NCBI GenBank assembly: GCA_027492875.1 | Contig: JAPUDV010000109.1 | Coordinates: forward strand, 6,171-47,922 | Direction of reading: 5' to 3' | Length of the DNA: 41,752 bases | Origin: Candidatus Competibacteraceae bacterium | Lineage (GTDB): Bacteria > Pseudomonadota > Gammaproteobacteria > Competibacterales > Competibacteraceae | Part shown: piece after piece, positions 15,681 through 25,183 of the stretch | How positions within the stretch are numbered: position 1 is the first letter of the stretch | Layout of the letters: every line of letters begins with the position of its first letter | Notes under the pieces: model-generated | What the model saw: the letters and a program-made list of their open reading frames with translations, nothing else | What the model was told of the DNA's origin: nothing | Database searches by the model: none | Program-made: the position numbers and the translations under genes

Positions 15681-15768
15681 GACGCTTCCCTCCACGGCTG
15701 CCGGATCACTGCGAGGACTATCGATATAACAACCGTAGTAACAACCGTAGTCGCTGGCGCGGGCCGTT

Positions 15769-16635
15769 TCAAGCCGGCCAGCGCCCGCGACTGGTCCGGC
15801 TTAGTCCGGCGGCGTCCCGGTGATCGCTCGCTTCGATAAAGCCGCGTTGCCGTAACAGCGTCGGCACCGCCTCGCCCTGATCGTAACCGTGCTCCAGCAA
15901 CAGCCAGCCGCCCGCCCGCAGGCAAGCGGGCGCTTGGGCGATGATCGACCGCAAGGCGTCCAGCCCATCCGCGCCCGCCACCAGCGCCGCCGCCGGCTCG
16001 AAGCGCAAATCGCCCTGCCGCCAATGAGGATCGGTGGCGGCAACATAGGGCGGATTGGAGACCATCAGATCGAAGCGCTCGCCGGCGAGCGGTGCGCACC
16101 AGTCGCCTTCGCGGAATTCGACGTTGCCGATATTCAGCCTCCGGGCGTTGCGCCGGGCAACGGCCAGAGCCGCCGGGCTGCGGTCGGTGGCGACGATGCG
16201 CGCCTGGGGCCGCTCCACCGCCAACGCCAGAGCGATCGCGCCGCTGCCGGTGCCCAGATCGGCGAGCGTGCAGGTTCGATCCGCCGGCAGCCGTTCCAAT
16301 GCCAACTCGACCAGCAATTCGGTTTCCGGACGGGGAATCAGGGTGTCCGGCGTAACCTCCAGCTCCAGCGACCAGAACTCGCGCCGGCCGAGCAGGTATG
16401 CGACCGGTTCCCCCGCGTGGCGCCGGTCCAGCCAAGCGACGAAACGGGCGGTTCGCTCCGGTTCCGGCACCCGCTCCGGCCAGGCATGAAGGTGGCTGCG
16501 AGGCCGCTCCAAGGTCGCCGCCAGCAGCAGTTCGGCGTCCAATCGCGGGGTTTCGCTGGTTTCGGCCAGCCGCTGGACGGCGACAGCCAGCAATTCGCGG
16601 AAGGTAGCGGCGCTCACCCGACGGTAACCGTGCAT
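15769..16635 (-). CDS. prmC: Release factor glutamine methyltransferase PrmC
   Basis: S-adenosylmethionine-dependent methyltransferase that methylates the GGQ glutamine of RF1 and RF2. It is 288 residues, with an N-terminal helical substrate domain, the PRPETELLVE segment at about 101, the SAM-binding motif DLGTGSGAIAL and the catalytic NPPY at 194-197. It is downstream of prfA, which encodes its substrate, and hemA, the usual order hemA-prfA-prmC. A 29-base hairpin lies in the 56-base gap after prfA. Confidence 0.97.
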   Translation of the reverse strand: MHGYRRVSAATFRELLAVAVQRLAETSETPRLDAELLLAATLERPRSHLHAWPERVPEPERTARFVAWLDRRHAGEPVAYLLGRREFWSLELEVTPDTLIPRPETELLVELALERLPADRTCTLADLGTGSGAIALALAVERPQARIVATDRSPAALAVARRNARRLNIGNVEFREGDWCAPLAGERFDLMVSNPPYVAATDPHWRQGDLRFEPAAALVAGADGLDALRSIIAQAPACLRAGGWLLLEHGYDQGEAVPTLLRQRGFIEASDHRDAAGLSRTSRGRWPA

Positions 16636-16638
16636 TCC

Positions 16639-16667
16639 CCCTCTTTACCACAGGCGGTAAAAGAGGG
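16639..16667 (-). other. Hairpin between prfA and prmC
   Basis: CCCTCTTTACC pairs with GGTAAAAGAGGG across a 6-base loop, with one bulged base. No T-run follows on the minus strand, so it is a weak terminator at best. It could be an attenuator or a processing site that lowers prmC expression relative to prfA. Confidence 0.5.
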
Positions 16668-16691
16668 AGAGAGGTTGAGGATGAAGGAAAT

Positions 16692-17774
16692 TTACTCGGC
16701 CAGCGCCGCCAGCAGATCGGCCTGATACTCGTTGATCAGCGGATCGATGACCGGATCGAGGTTCCCCGCCAGCACATCGCCGAGCTTGTAGAGGGTCAGG
16801 TTAATGCGGTGGTCGGTCACCCGCCCCTGCGGGAAATTGTAGGTGCGGATACGCTCGGAACGGTCGCCACTGCCCACCAGCAGCTTGCGGGTTTGCGCCT
16901 GGGCGCTGGTCTGTTTTTCCCGCTCCGCCGCCAGCAGTTTCGCCTGCAACAGAGACATCGCCCGCGAGCGGTTCTTGTGCTGGGAACGCTCGTCCTGACA
17001 TTCCACCACGATCCCGCTCGGCAGGTGAGTGATGCGGATGGCCGAATCGGTCTTGTTGACGTGCTGGCCGCCGGCCCCGGAAGAACGGTAGGTATCGACG
17101 CGCAGATCGCCGGGGTTGATCTCGACTTGCTCGACATCCGCCAGCTCCGGCAGCACCGCCACGGTGGCGGCGGAGGTGTGGATGCGACCCTGCGCCTCGG
17201 TCGCCGGCACCCGCTGCACCCGGTGCGCGCCGGATTCGAATTTCAGCCGCGAATAGGCGCCCTGACCGATGATGCGGCTGATCGCCTCCTTGTAGCCACC
17301 GTGCTCGCCGGGGCTCTCGCTGAGGGTTTCCAGCGCCCAGCCGCGCAATTCGGCGTAGCGCGCGTACATGCGCAGCAGATCGCCGGCAAACAGCGCCGCC
17401 TCGTCGCCACCGGTGCCGGCGCGGATTTCCAGAAACACGTTGCCGGCATCGTGCGGGTCGCGCGGCAGCAACAGCAGTTGCAGCGCTCGCTCCTGCCCGG
17501 CGCGGCGCTCTTCCGCCGCCAGTAGTTCTTCCTGGGCCAGGGCGCGCAGTTCGGAGTCGCCGTCCCGGCTCATCTCGCGGGCGCTCTCCAGATCGTCCAG
17601 AGTGCGGCGGTAGGCCAGAAACCCACTCGCCACCGGCTCCAGTTGGGCATATTCCACCGACAGAGCGCGAAAGCGGTCGTTGTCGCCGATGATGTCGGGA
17701 TCGGCCAGCAGCGCGCCGACTTCCTGCTGGCGGTCCGCCAGTTGCTCCAGCTTGGCGAGCATGGAGGCGTTCAT
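16692..17774 (-). CDS. prfA: Peptide chain release factor 1
   Basis: Reads UAA and UAG stop codons on the ribosome and triggers peptide release. The 360-residue length is standard. The start [20 protein letters not shown] is preceded by the end of hemA with an ATGA overlap. The catalytic GGQ is at 235-237 in [11 protein letters not shown], and the stop-codon recognition region has [10 protein letters not shown], which fits RF1 rather than the SPF tripeptide of RF2. It is the second gene of a hemA-prfA-prmC operon. Confidence 0.98.
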   Translation of the reverse strand: MNASMLAKLEQLADRQQEVGALLADPDIIGDNDRFRALSVEYAQLEPVASGFLAYRRTLDDLESAREMSRDGDSELRALAQEELLAAEERRAGQERALQLLLLPRDPHDAGNVFLEIRAGTGGDEAALFAGDLLRMYARYAELRGWALETLSESPGEHGGYKEAISRIIGQGAYSRLKFESGAHRVQRVPATEAQGRIHTSAATVAVLPELADVEQVEINPGDLRVDTYRSSGAGGQHVNKTDSAIRITHLPSGIVVECQDERSQHKNRSRAMSLLQAKLLAAEREKQTSAQAQTRKLLVGSGDRSERIRTYNFPQGRVTDHRINLTLYKLGDVLAGNLDPVIDPLINEYQADLLAALAE

Positions 17775-19039
17775 CGGTGGGGATCTCCATCGCCTAAACG
17801 GTACAGGGTCTTGATCAGATTCAGCATGTCGGCGTCGCCTTCGGCGGCGGCTTCGCGCAGGCCGGCGCAGGGAGCGTGAACGAGTTTGTTGGTCAGGGTG
17901 TGGGCCAGAATATCGAGCACGGCGACCGGGTCCTTGCCTCCGGCGAGCTGACGGCGGGCGCGGTCCAGCGCATCGTCGCGGGCGGTCTCGGCCTGCCGGC
18001 GCAGGGCGCGAATGCTGGCGACGCTGTCCTGGGCGCGCAGCCAGGCCATGAAGTGCTCGACCTGCGTGTCGATGATTTCCTCGGCCTGCCGGGCGGCGGC
18101 TTGGCGCGAGCGCAGGTTGTCCTGAATGATATCCTTGAGGTCGTCCACCGTGTACAGATACACATCGTCCAATTCGGCGACCGCCGGATCGATGTCGCGC
18201 GGCACGGCCAAATCTACCATAAACATCGGCCGGTGGCGGCGCTGTTTCAGGCACTGCCGGACCAGCGCCGCCCCCAGCAGCGGATCGGGGCTGGCGGTGG
18301 ACGTAATGACGATATCGGCCTCGCCCAAGTGGGCGGGGATTTCGTCCAGGGCGATGGCGTAGCCGGCGAAGGAGGCCGCCAGCGCGTGGGCCCGCTCCAG
18401 GGTGCGGTTGGCCACGATCAGCCGCCCGACCCCGCTCTCGTGCAGATGGCGGGCGACCAGTTCGATGGTATCGCCGGCGCCGATCAGCAGGGCGGCGCAG
18501 CGGGGCAGGTCGGCGAAAATCTGCCGGGCCAGACCGACCGCCGCGAAGGCCACCGACACCGGGCTGGCGCCGATGCGGGTGTCGGTGCGCACCTGCTTGG
18601 CGACCGCGAAGGTATGCTGGAACAGCCGCTCCAGCCGGGCACCGAGGGTGCCGGCGCTATTGGCAGCCTGATAGGCGGTCTTGACCTGGCCGAGGATCTG
18701 CGGCTCTCCCAGCACCAGCGAATCCAGCCCGGAGGCAACCCGCAGGATGTGGCGCACCGCCCGCCCGTCGGCGTGCCGGTACAGATAAGGCTGCAAATCG
18801 ACCGTGGGCAACTTATGATAATCGCCCAGCCATTCGACCACTTGGCGGCCGTTCTCGTCCTTGAGGCCACAGTAAACCTCGGTGCGGTTGCAGGTCGATA
18901 GAATCGCCGCTTCGCGGGCGCCGCCGCAATCGAGCAGATCCCGCAGGGCCGATTGCAGACGCTCGGGCGCGAACGCGACCCGCTCGCGGACGCCGACGGG
19001 AGCGGTTTGATGGTTGAGACCGAGGGCCAACAGCGGCAT
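17771..19039 (-). CDS. hemA: Glutamyl-tRNA reductase
   Basis: First committed step of tetrapyrrole synthesis by the C5 route: NADPH reduction of glutamyl-tRNA to glutamate-1-semialdehyde. It is 422 residues, with the catalytic C50 in [11 protein letters not shown], the NADPH-binding region [11 protein letters not shown] and a C-terminal dimerisation helix bundle. It is the first gene of the operon with prfA and prmC, and divergent from the TPR lipoprotein gene across about 217 bases. ATG 19039 gives [14 protein letters not shown], the conserved start. Confidence 0.98.
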   Translation of the reverse strand: MPLLALGLNHQTAPVGVRERVAFAPERLQSALRDLLDCGGAREAAILSTCNRTEVYCGLKDENGRQVVEWLGDYHKLPTVDLQPYLYRHADGRAVRHILRVASGLDSLVLGEPQILGQVKTAYQAANSAGTLGARLERLFQHTFAVAKQVRTDTRIGASPVSVAFAAVGLARQIFADLPRCAALLIGAGDTIELVARHLHESGVGRLIVANRTLERAHALAASFAGYAIALDEIPAHLGEADIVITSTASPDPLLGAALVRQCLKQRRHRPMFMVDLAVPRDIDPAVAELDDVYLYTVDDLKDIIQDNLRSRQAAARQAEEIIDTQVEHFMAWLRAQDSVASIRALRRQAETARDDALDRARRQLAGGKDPVAVLDILAHTLTNKLVHAPCAGLREAAAEGDADMLNLIKTLYRLGDGDPHR

Positions 19040-19256
19040 GGATGCATCTGATCAGGCTAAAAAACGGTGGAATTCTGCGGGATACAATAGGTGAATGACA
19101 AGGTCATAGTTCTTTGATGGATTATCATGCGAACGATTGCCCTCCCTTTTCACGCACCGGCGCGCCGTAGTCTGGAATCCGGCGCTTCCGTCTTGCACCA
19201 ACCCCGTTTCGAGCGGTTCTCCGACCGCCGAAACCGAATGATAGATATACCCGGCG

Positions 19257-20966
19257 ATGAACAGATTTCTTTTGAAGGTGTTGGGCTTAAGCGGCCTGTT
19301 GTTGGGCGGCTGCGCGACGGTGGTGGACGCGCAGGCGCCCGCCACTCCGGAGTACTCGATCCGACCGGCGCTGCAACCCAGCCCCCGCGCCGAACTGATG
19401 TACCAGGTGTTGCTGGCGGAATTGGCCGGCAAGCGCGACCGCCTCGACGTGGCGCTGACCCACTACCGTCTGGCCGCGGCCGCCAGCAACGATCCCCAAG
19501 TGGCCGAACGGGCGGCGATGCTGGCGCTGATCATGAAAGACAACGTCAACGCCCTGGATCTGGCCCGGCGCTGGCAGGCGCTCGACCCGCCCAGCGAACC
19601 CGCCCAGCAGGCCATGGCGCTGGCCTTGCTGCGCAACGGACGGGAAGACGAGGCCATGACCCCGCTGGACGCGATCCGCAAAGCCGCCCGAGCCAAGGAC
19701 AAGCAGCAGGGTTTCGCCACCGTGGCCTCGCTGCTGAGCCAAATGGACGACAAGCAGGCGGCGTTGCGGGTGATGCGGCAGTTCCGCGACCGCTACCCGC
19801 GCGAGGCCTTCGCCCAATACTACCATGCGATGCTGGCGGCAGTGGCCGGCGAGCGCGAGCAGGCGCTGGCCAGTCTGAAGGAGGCGCTAGCCCGCGACCC
19901 CAAGCTGATCCCCGCCCACCTGCTACGCACCCGCATCCTGCTGGATCAGGGAGAAAAGGACGCGGCGCTGGTTGGGCTCGCCAAAGCGGTCCGCGCCATG
20001 CCGCGCGACCGCAACTTGCGGATGGATTATGCCCGGCTGCTGGTCGATACCGGTCAGTTGGACAAAGCTCGCCGCGAGTTTGCCATCCTGCTCAACCAGA
20101 ATCCCAAGGACACTGACTCACTGTACGCCCTCGGCGTGCTGGCGACCGAAACCCGCCAGTTCGACTTGGCCGAAAGTTATTTTCTCGACCTGATCAAGCG
20201 CAACACCCGCTTGGCCGACGCCTACTTCGAGCTGGGCCGAATCGAGGAACAGCGTGGCGATTACGCCAAGGCCAACGAGTGGTACGAGCGGGTGACCAGC
20301 GATGACCGCTACCTCACCGCCCAGATGCGGATGGGCGTGGTTCTGGCCAAAGCCGGCGATACCACCGCCGTTAACCAGCATTTCGACACGCTGCGTCGCA
20401 AGGATCCGAAAAACAGCATCAATCTGTATCTGGCCGAAGCCGAAGCGCTGCGTGAGGGGGAGCGCTATCAGGAAGCGTTCGATACGCTGGATCGGGGGCT
20501 GGCCCTACACGCTAACGACAAGGATCTGTTGTACGCCCGCGCGCTGGTGGCCGAGCGACTCGACCGCGTGGACGTGCTGGAACGGGATCTGCGCGTCATT
20601 CTCGCCAGCGACCCCAAGAATGGCCAGGCTCTCAATGCGCTCGGCTACACCCTGGCGGATCGCACCGACCGCCACCAGGAAGCACTGGGCTACATCGAGC
20701 AGGCACTGGTGTTGCTGCCCGACGATCCCGCCGTGCTCGACAGCATGGGCTGGGTACAGTACCGGTTGGGCGATAACGCCAAGGCCTTGCAGTACTTGCG
20801 ACAGGCGTACCAAAAGAATCCAGACGCGGAAATCGCCGCGCACCTCAGCGAAGTGCTGTGGGCCAGCGGCCAGCGCGAGGAAGCCAAGAAAATCTGGCGG
20901 GAGGCATTGACCAAAACGCCGGACAGCCCCCATCTGCGCAAATTGCAAGAGCGGTTGGGGTGGTAA
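19257..20966 (+). CDS. TPR-repeat lipoprotein
   Basis: A 569-residue lipoprotein (lipobox LLGGC at residues about 15-19) followed by tetratricopeptide-like helix pairs across nearly the whole chain. Clear examples are DSLYALGVLATETRQFDLAE, LADAYFELGRIEEQRGDYAK and AVLDSMGWVQYRLGDNAKAL. It matches the TPR lipoprotein that sits between hemA and lolB in Pseudomonas and relatives. Its role there is not well defined; protein-protein scaffolding at the outer membrane is likely. In this window a helicase cassette separates it from lolB. ATG 19257 is the natural start because the signal sequence follows at once. Confidence 0.92.
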   Translation: MNRFLLKVLGLSGLLLGGCATVVDAQAPATPEYSIRPALQPSPRAELMYQVLLAELAGKRDRLDVALTHYRLAAAASNDPQVAERAAMLALIMKDNVNALDLARRWQALDPPSEPAQQAMALALLRNGREDEAMTPLDAIRKAARAKDKQQGFATVASLLSQMDDKQAALRVMRQFRDRYPREAFAQYYHAMLAAVAGEREQALASLKEALARDPKLIPAHLLRTRILLDQGEKDAALVGLAKAVRAMPRDRNLRMDYARLLVDTGQLDKARREFAILLNQNPKDTDSLYALGVLATETRQFDLAESYFLDLIKRNTRLADAYFELGRIEEQRGDYAKANEWYERVTSDDRYLTAQMRMGVVLAKAGDTTAVNQHFDTLRRKDPKNSINLYLAEAEALREGERYQEAFDTLDRGLALHANDKDLLYARALVAERLDRVDVLERDLRVILASDPKNGQALNALGYTLADRTDRHQEALGYIEQALVLLPDDPAVLDSMGWVQYRLGDNAKALQYLRQAYQKNPDAEIAAHLSEVLWASGQREEAKKIWREALTKTPDSPHLRKLQERLGW

Positions 20967-21059
20967 GGCAAACCTCGGTTTTGAACCCCCGCCTCAAACC
21001 CATCGCGCTGAAATAAAGCCCCTCATTTGGAGTGGATGACGGGCGAACATCACAGCGGA

Positions 21060-21172
21060 TATAGCGCTCCCAAATCAGTTGTGAAATTTCCCCTCCTTGG
21101 CCAAGGAGGGGTGGCGTGCAGCGCCGGGGGGGTTCGAAACGGCGATTCCACAACTCGGAGAGGAACGCTATA
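21060..21172. repeat. MITE-like inverted-repeat element
   Basis: A 113-base element. Its 28-base ends are imperfect inverted repeats: 20 of 28 positions match, both ends open TATAGCG and share an AGTTGTG block. Inside is a perfect 20-base palindrome at 21091-21110 (CCCTCC...GGAGGG), flanked by a GGCGTGCAGCGCC hairpin. The ends are bounded by TA dinucleotides, as expected for IS630/Tc1-type insertion, but no transposase is present. It fills most of the gap between the TPR gene and the helicase gene and may carry or block its promoter. Confidence 0.7.
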
Positions 21173-21196
21173 GGTGGTAAGATCGCTCGTGCCTCC

Positions 21197-24100
21197 ATGC
21201 CTCACGATGACCAGATCATGAGCGACAACGACCTCTGGTCCTTAAGCTATCATTTGTGCGGCTGTACCCTGTTGGGGGCAACTTCTCAAGAGCCCTTGGG
21301 CACGCTGCCGTTATCCGTTCGGATCGCCGTGCTGGACATCGCCTCTCGACAGGCTTCCGCACGCTTCCCCTGCACCTTTAACCCTCCCACCCAACTCAAC
21401 TACGAAGCCGGCCAACACGCGACCTATCGCTACTGGCAAACCGATCCTCGCGACTTGCTGGAGCGCTTGGCCAAGCTCGATGTAGAACAAACCCCGGACT
21501 TCGCCTCGCCCGACGCCTATTTCCAGCATTATCAGCTATGGCCCACCAATGAGAGCGAGGCGAACGACGAACATTGGGCGGAGCGGCAATTTGTCCAGAG
21601 GATCTTCGTCCCGCTGTGCGGACTGAAAGGTTTGCGCTACTTAAAACCGCAAGTATCTTTCACGGATTCCCGGCGGGTGGAGCGGCGTATCGATTTCGCT
21701 TTGGAAGGGGAAAAACGCTACGCGCTGGAGATCGAAGGCAAAACCTACCACGACGGTGTGGAACGGTTCGACCGCGAGAAGGCGCGACAGCGGGAACTGA
21801 CTCAGGCCGGCTTTCACTATTTTCCCCTGAGCTGGAAAGATGTTGAAGGCGGTCAAGCCGAATCGGCGCTCCATGGCCTCATCAAGCGAGACGCTTTGCT
21901 GCGCTCGTTGTTGGAGCCGACCGAAGGGCTGGATCTCCTGCCGTTGGCTTGGCTCCTCTCCGTGCTACCCCAACGCTACCCAGACGCGCAACGCACTGCC
22001 CTGGCGGCGCTGGCCCATGCCGCCGAACGAGGCCTTTCCCGACTTACCGTGATGGAAATCGGCGGTGGAATGCCGATCTTGACCCTAGCCCTGATCGATA
22101 CCCTCGGCCTGGTCGAGCGCGTTGCTGATTTTTATGGGCTGCCAGTCACGTTGCCCGAACTGGATGTGTACCTGATCACTCCCCGCAACCGTGATCTGCA
22201 AGAGCAGTTGCTACACCAGGTTCTGCAATCCGACCGTGATCCGCACGAACGGCTCGACACACCGCGCACCGCCGTGCATTTGACCGTCGCTGACGCGCTC
22301 CCCGCCGATTTTCCAGAAAACACGCTGGTGGTGGCGGAAAGCCCCTGTCATAGCTCAAACGCTCGCACCTTTGCCGAACTGGCAAACTGGGGACAGCGCT
22401 TCGCTGATCGCTGGCCGCGTCCACCGGATCGGCCACCGGCTTCGACGGGCTTGGAACGCCCCACCCTCGACTACTTTGCCCGGCGTTATTTCCAGGTTCC
22501 CGAACTTAAGGCGGAGCAGATCGAGTTGTTGCAACGCGCCCTGCGCGGCCAGGATTCCATCGGCATCCTGCCGACCGGCTTTGGCAAGTCGCTGGTATTT
22601 CAGCTCTACGCCCTGCTCAGTCCCCGCGTGACGCTGGTGATCAGCCCGCTCAAGGCGCTGATTCAGGATCAGGTGGGTGCGCTGCGCCGGCTGGGCTGGG
22701 CTTGCGTGGATTTTGTCCTCAGCATCGATACCGCCGAACAGCGCCAACGGCGGCTGGACGATATGTTCCACAGCCAGCGCTACCGGCTGTTCTACATTGC
22801 CCCCGAACGGTTGCAGCTCAAAGCCTTCTACGACGAATTACGCGCCTCGTTGCACGACACCTCCCTCGGCGCGCTGGTCATCGACGAAGCGCATTGCGTT
22901 TCCGAATGGGGCCACGATTTCCGGCCCGCCTATCTGCAAATTCCCCGGCTGAGGCGGCTTTTGGAGGAGAGCACCCACCGGCGTGTGCCCCTGCTGGCCT
23001 TGACGGCCACGGCATCTCCGTTGGTCCGGGCGGACATTCTGGATACTTTGCAACTGGTGCCTGACGACCTGATTCAGAGCACCAGCTGTGACCGTCGTAA
23101 CCTGCGTCTCTCCGTGCATCCGGTCCCTGCTGAAGCGGGCGCCAAGAGCAAGGCCTTGGCGCGCTTGCTGACGGACGATCTGCCCCGCGTCCTCGGCCAG
23201 CCGTATGGGTTCGATTTCCAGGAAGTGAACGGCGACCGCTACCCGGAAGCGGGCATCGTGTTCGCCATGTACGCCGACCCGCACGGTAAAACCACCTTTG
23301 CCGAAGGTACGGCCCATATTGCCGCCGAACTACGCAAGACAATGGGCCTCTCGAAAGATCAGGTCCGCACCCATGCCAGCCGGGTGCCGAAGGTGTGTCC
23401 ACGGTGCGGCTCGCACGACTATTGGCAAGCGACTCCCCAAGAAGCTGCGCAGGCCAATTTCGGAGACAAGGCGTTGACGTGCCATAACTGTCGCCAAGTG
23501 TTCATCCAACCCCGGCGGGTTGCCAACCGGGACTGGGAAACCACCTTGCAACAGCGCCATGAAGACTTCAAACAGGATCGGTTTCCGTTGCTGGTCGCCA
23601 CCAAGGGCTTTGGCATGGGCATCGACAAGCGCAACGTGTCGTTTGTCGTGCATCACGCCTTCGCCAGCGGCTTGGAGGGCTATTACCAGGAAGCCGGTCG
23701 TGCCGGTCGCGCCAACCAGCGCGCTCATGTCGCCTTGCTGTATATTCCACCGACCGATACCTGCATCCGCGACACGATTGATCAGGGGGAAATGCCGCGA
23801 TGTATGACCGACCCAGACAGCTTCAAATACCGCAAGTGCCCCCGTCCCTACAACCTGAAAGTATTGTGCGACTTCAGCCATCAGGCGCGCTTTATCCAGG
23901 ACAGCTATCCTGGCGTCAAGGTGGATTGCAAAACGACCTATGACGTCTACAAGCGGCTCAAGGCGGGCCAACCGCTGGCGAGTAGCGATGATTACACTCC
24001 TCCGGGCCAGCACGGCGACGATGACGCCAACGATGTCCCCGACCCCGACCGCAAGCGAACCGTCTATCAACTAGCACTGTACCGACTCCAGCAACTCGGG

Positions 24101-25183
24101 ATCGTACTGGATTACACCATTCAGTATTTCAGCTTGAAGGCTTGGCAGTTCGAGGTGGAGTTCGAAGCTCACTGGCAGCCCCAGGCTCTGCTCACCCATG
24201 TCGAACGTTTTCTGAGGCGTGGCCAGCACCCAGAAACCGACGACATCACCGAACCAATGCGGGTATTGAGCGATCTGGCGGCGCAATGCGCCGCTCCGCC
24301 TTGGCTGGAGGAGCATCTCTGTCCAGAAATCGCATTGCTTAAGAAAGCTATCGGTACCCTGCTGCGGCGAGTTTATTTGCGGGTTCCCGCCATGCGCCTG
24401 CAAATGCTGCGTAACGAACTGGACTATGCACGGGCCGCTGAGGGTACCTGTCGGCGGGTGACGCTACTCAACCTCTTTAACAACCGCCTTGTGGTCTCGG
24501 ATTATCGCTGCGGATTCTGTGATGTCTGCTTACCTGATTTGGGCTTTACACAGACACTGGCCACGGATGCGGTTGGCAACATCGATCTTGACGAACTGGT
24601 TTTGCAACTGAATGACTTACTTGCGACTGCGCAACCGGAACCGGTCGCCCTGTATAACTTCATCGATCACATTCAGGAGCGCGGCGTGGCGTTGGGAATG
24701 CTGGCCCGAGCCACCCGGCATCTGGAAGGCGATCCCACCTCGCTGCCGGCACTTTATCTGGTCGGAGCGCTGTCGTGGCAAGTCCCCACTCGGCAAAACC
24801 AGGCTCTGGGCTACTTGCGCGCCGGTTTTAAGGAGGGTCGCCAACAGGGCTTGACGCTGGATGCTTTACTGGAATTGTTCTATCGCGCTGGTGCCGAGAT
24901 TGACGCCGAGGACGCCGTGCGCTGGCTGAACGATCTTGCCCCTCGCACGACCGATCCCGGCGCGCTCCTGCGCTGGGCGCAGACATTGGAGCCGCTGCTG
25001 GGCAGCGATTCCCCCGCCTATCGCGCCCTGTATGCCATCGCCAAGGCACGTGCCCTGCAACGCCTGAGTGGCCCATTCCAGGAGTTGAAAACCTTGGCCA
25101 GCGGGTGGCCAATCCCACCGACTGGGACGCCCCACCAGCATCCCGCGCCCTCCCTTCCCCTGAAGAAGCGATCCTCCCGATGA
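21197..25183 (+). CDS. Large RecQ-type helicase with endonuclease-like N-terminus
   Basis: A 1328-residue protein, numbered from ATG 21197; ATG 21218 or 21116 are other possible starts. Residues about 140-230 resemble a PD-(D/E)xK/DUF559-type nuclease: D166 in RRIDFAL, then E178-I-E180-G-K182 and TYHDGVERFDREKARQRELT. About 250-430 is unassigned. The helicase core has Walker A P459-TGFGKS, ISPLKALIQDQ, DEAH at 563-566, ALTATAS, VATKGFGMGID and Q831-EAGRAGR. A four-cysteine zinc ribbon (C734, C737, C762, C765) is inserted before motif V. A RecQ-type zinc site follows (C1085, C1105, C1108, C1111), then about 210 helical residues. There is no HRDC domain. The stop overlaps the next gene by ATGA. 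It is much larger than housekeeping RecQ, so it is probably an accessory genome-defence or repair protein. Confidence 0.93.
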   Translation: MPHDDQIMSDNDLWSLSYHLCGCTLLGATSQEPLGTLPLSVRIAVLDIASRQASARFPCTFNPPTQLNYEAGQHATYRYWQTDPRDLLERLAKLDVEQTPDFASPDAYFQHYQLWPTNESEANDEHWAERQFVQRIFVPLCGLKGLRYLKPQVSFTDSRRVERRIDFALEGEKRYALEIEGKTYHDGVERFDREKARQRELTQAGFHYFPLSWKDVEGGQAESALHGLIKRDALLRSLLEPTEGLDLLPLAWLLSVLPQRYPDAQRTALAALAHAAERGLSRLTVMEIGGGMPILTLALIDTLGLVERVADFYGLPVTLPELDVYLITPRNRDLQEQLLHQVLQSDRDPHERLDTPRTAVHLTVADALPADFPENTLVVAESPCHSSNARTFAELANWGQRFADRWPRPPDRPPASTGLERPTLDYFARRYFQVPELKAEQIELLQRALRGQDSIGILPTGFGKSLVFQLYALLSPRVTLVISPLKALIQDQVGALRRLGWACVDFVLSIDTAEQRQRRLDDMFHSQRYRLFYIAPERLQLKAFYDELRASLHDTSLGALVIDEAHCVSEWGHDFRPAYLQIPRLRRLLEESTHRRVPLLALTATASPLVRADILDTLQLVPDDLIQSTSCDRRNLRLSVHPVPAEAGAKSKALARLLTDDLPRVLGQPYGFDFQEVNGDRYPEAGIVFAMYADPHGKTTFAEGTAHIAAELRKTMGLSKDQVRTHASRVPKVCPRCGSHDYWQATPQEAAQANFGDKALTCHNCRQVFIQPRRVANRDWETTLQQRHEDFKQDRFPLLVATKGFGMGIDKRNVSFVVHHAFASGLEGYYQEAGRAGRANQRAHVALLYIPPTDTCIRDTIDQGEMPRCMTDPDSFKYRKCPRPYNLKVLCDFSHQARFIQDSYPGVKVDCKTTYDVYKRLKAGQPLASSDDYTPPGQHGDDDANDVPDPDRKRTVYQLALYRLQQLGIVLDYTIQYFSLKAWQFEVEFEAHWQPQALLTHVERFLRRGQHPETDDITEPMRVLSDLAAQCAAPPWLEEHLCPEIALLKKAIGTLLRRVYLRVPAMRLQMLRNELDYARAAEGTCRRVTLLNLFNNRLVVSDYRCGFCDVCLPDLGFTQTLATDAVGNIDLDELVLQLNDLLATAQPEPVALYNFIDHIQERGVALGMLARATRHLEGDPTSLPALYLVGALSWQVPTRQNQALGYLRAGFKEGRQQGLTLDALLELFYRAGAEIDAEDAVRWLNDLAPRTTDPGALLRWAQTLEPLLGSDSPAYRALYAIAKARALQRLSGPFQELKTLASGWPIPPTGTPHQHPAPSLPLKKRSSR

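Noticed and set aside
21116..21196. Extended N-terminus of the helicase from ATG 21116
   Set aside because: The first 27 residues would be translated from inside the inverted-repeat element and look non-protein-like (basic, no family support).
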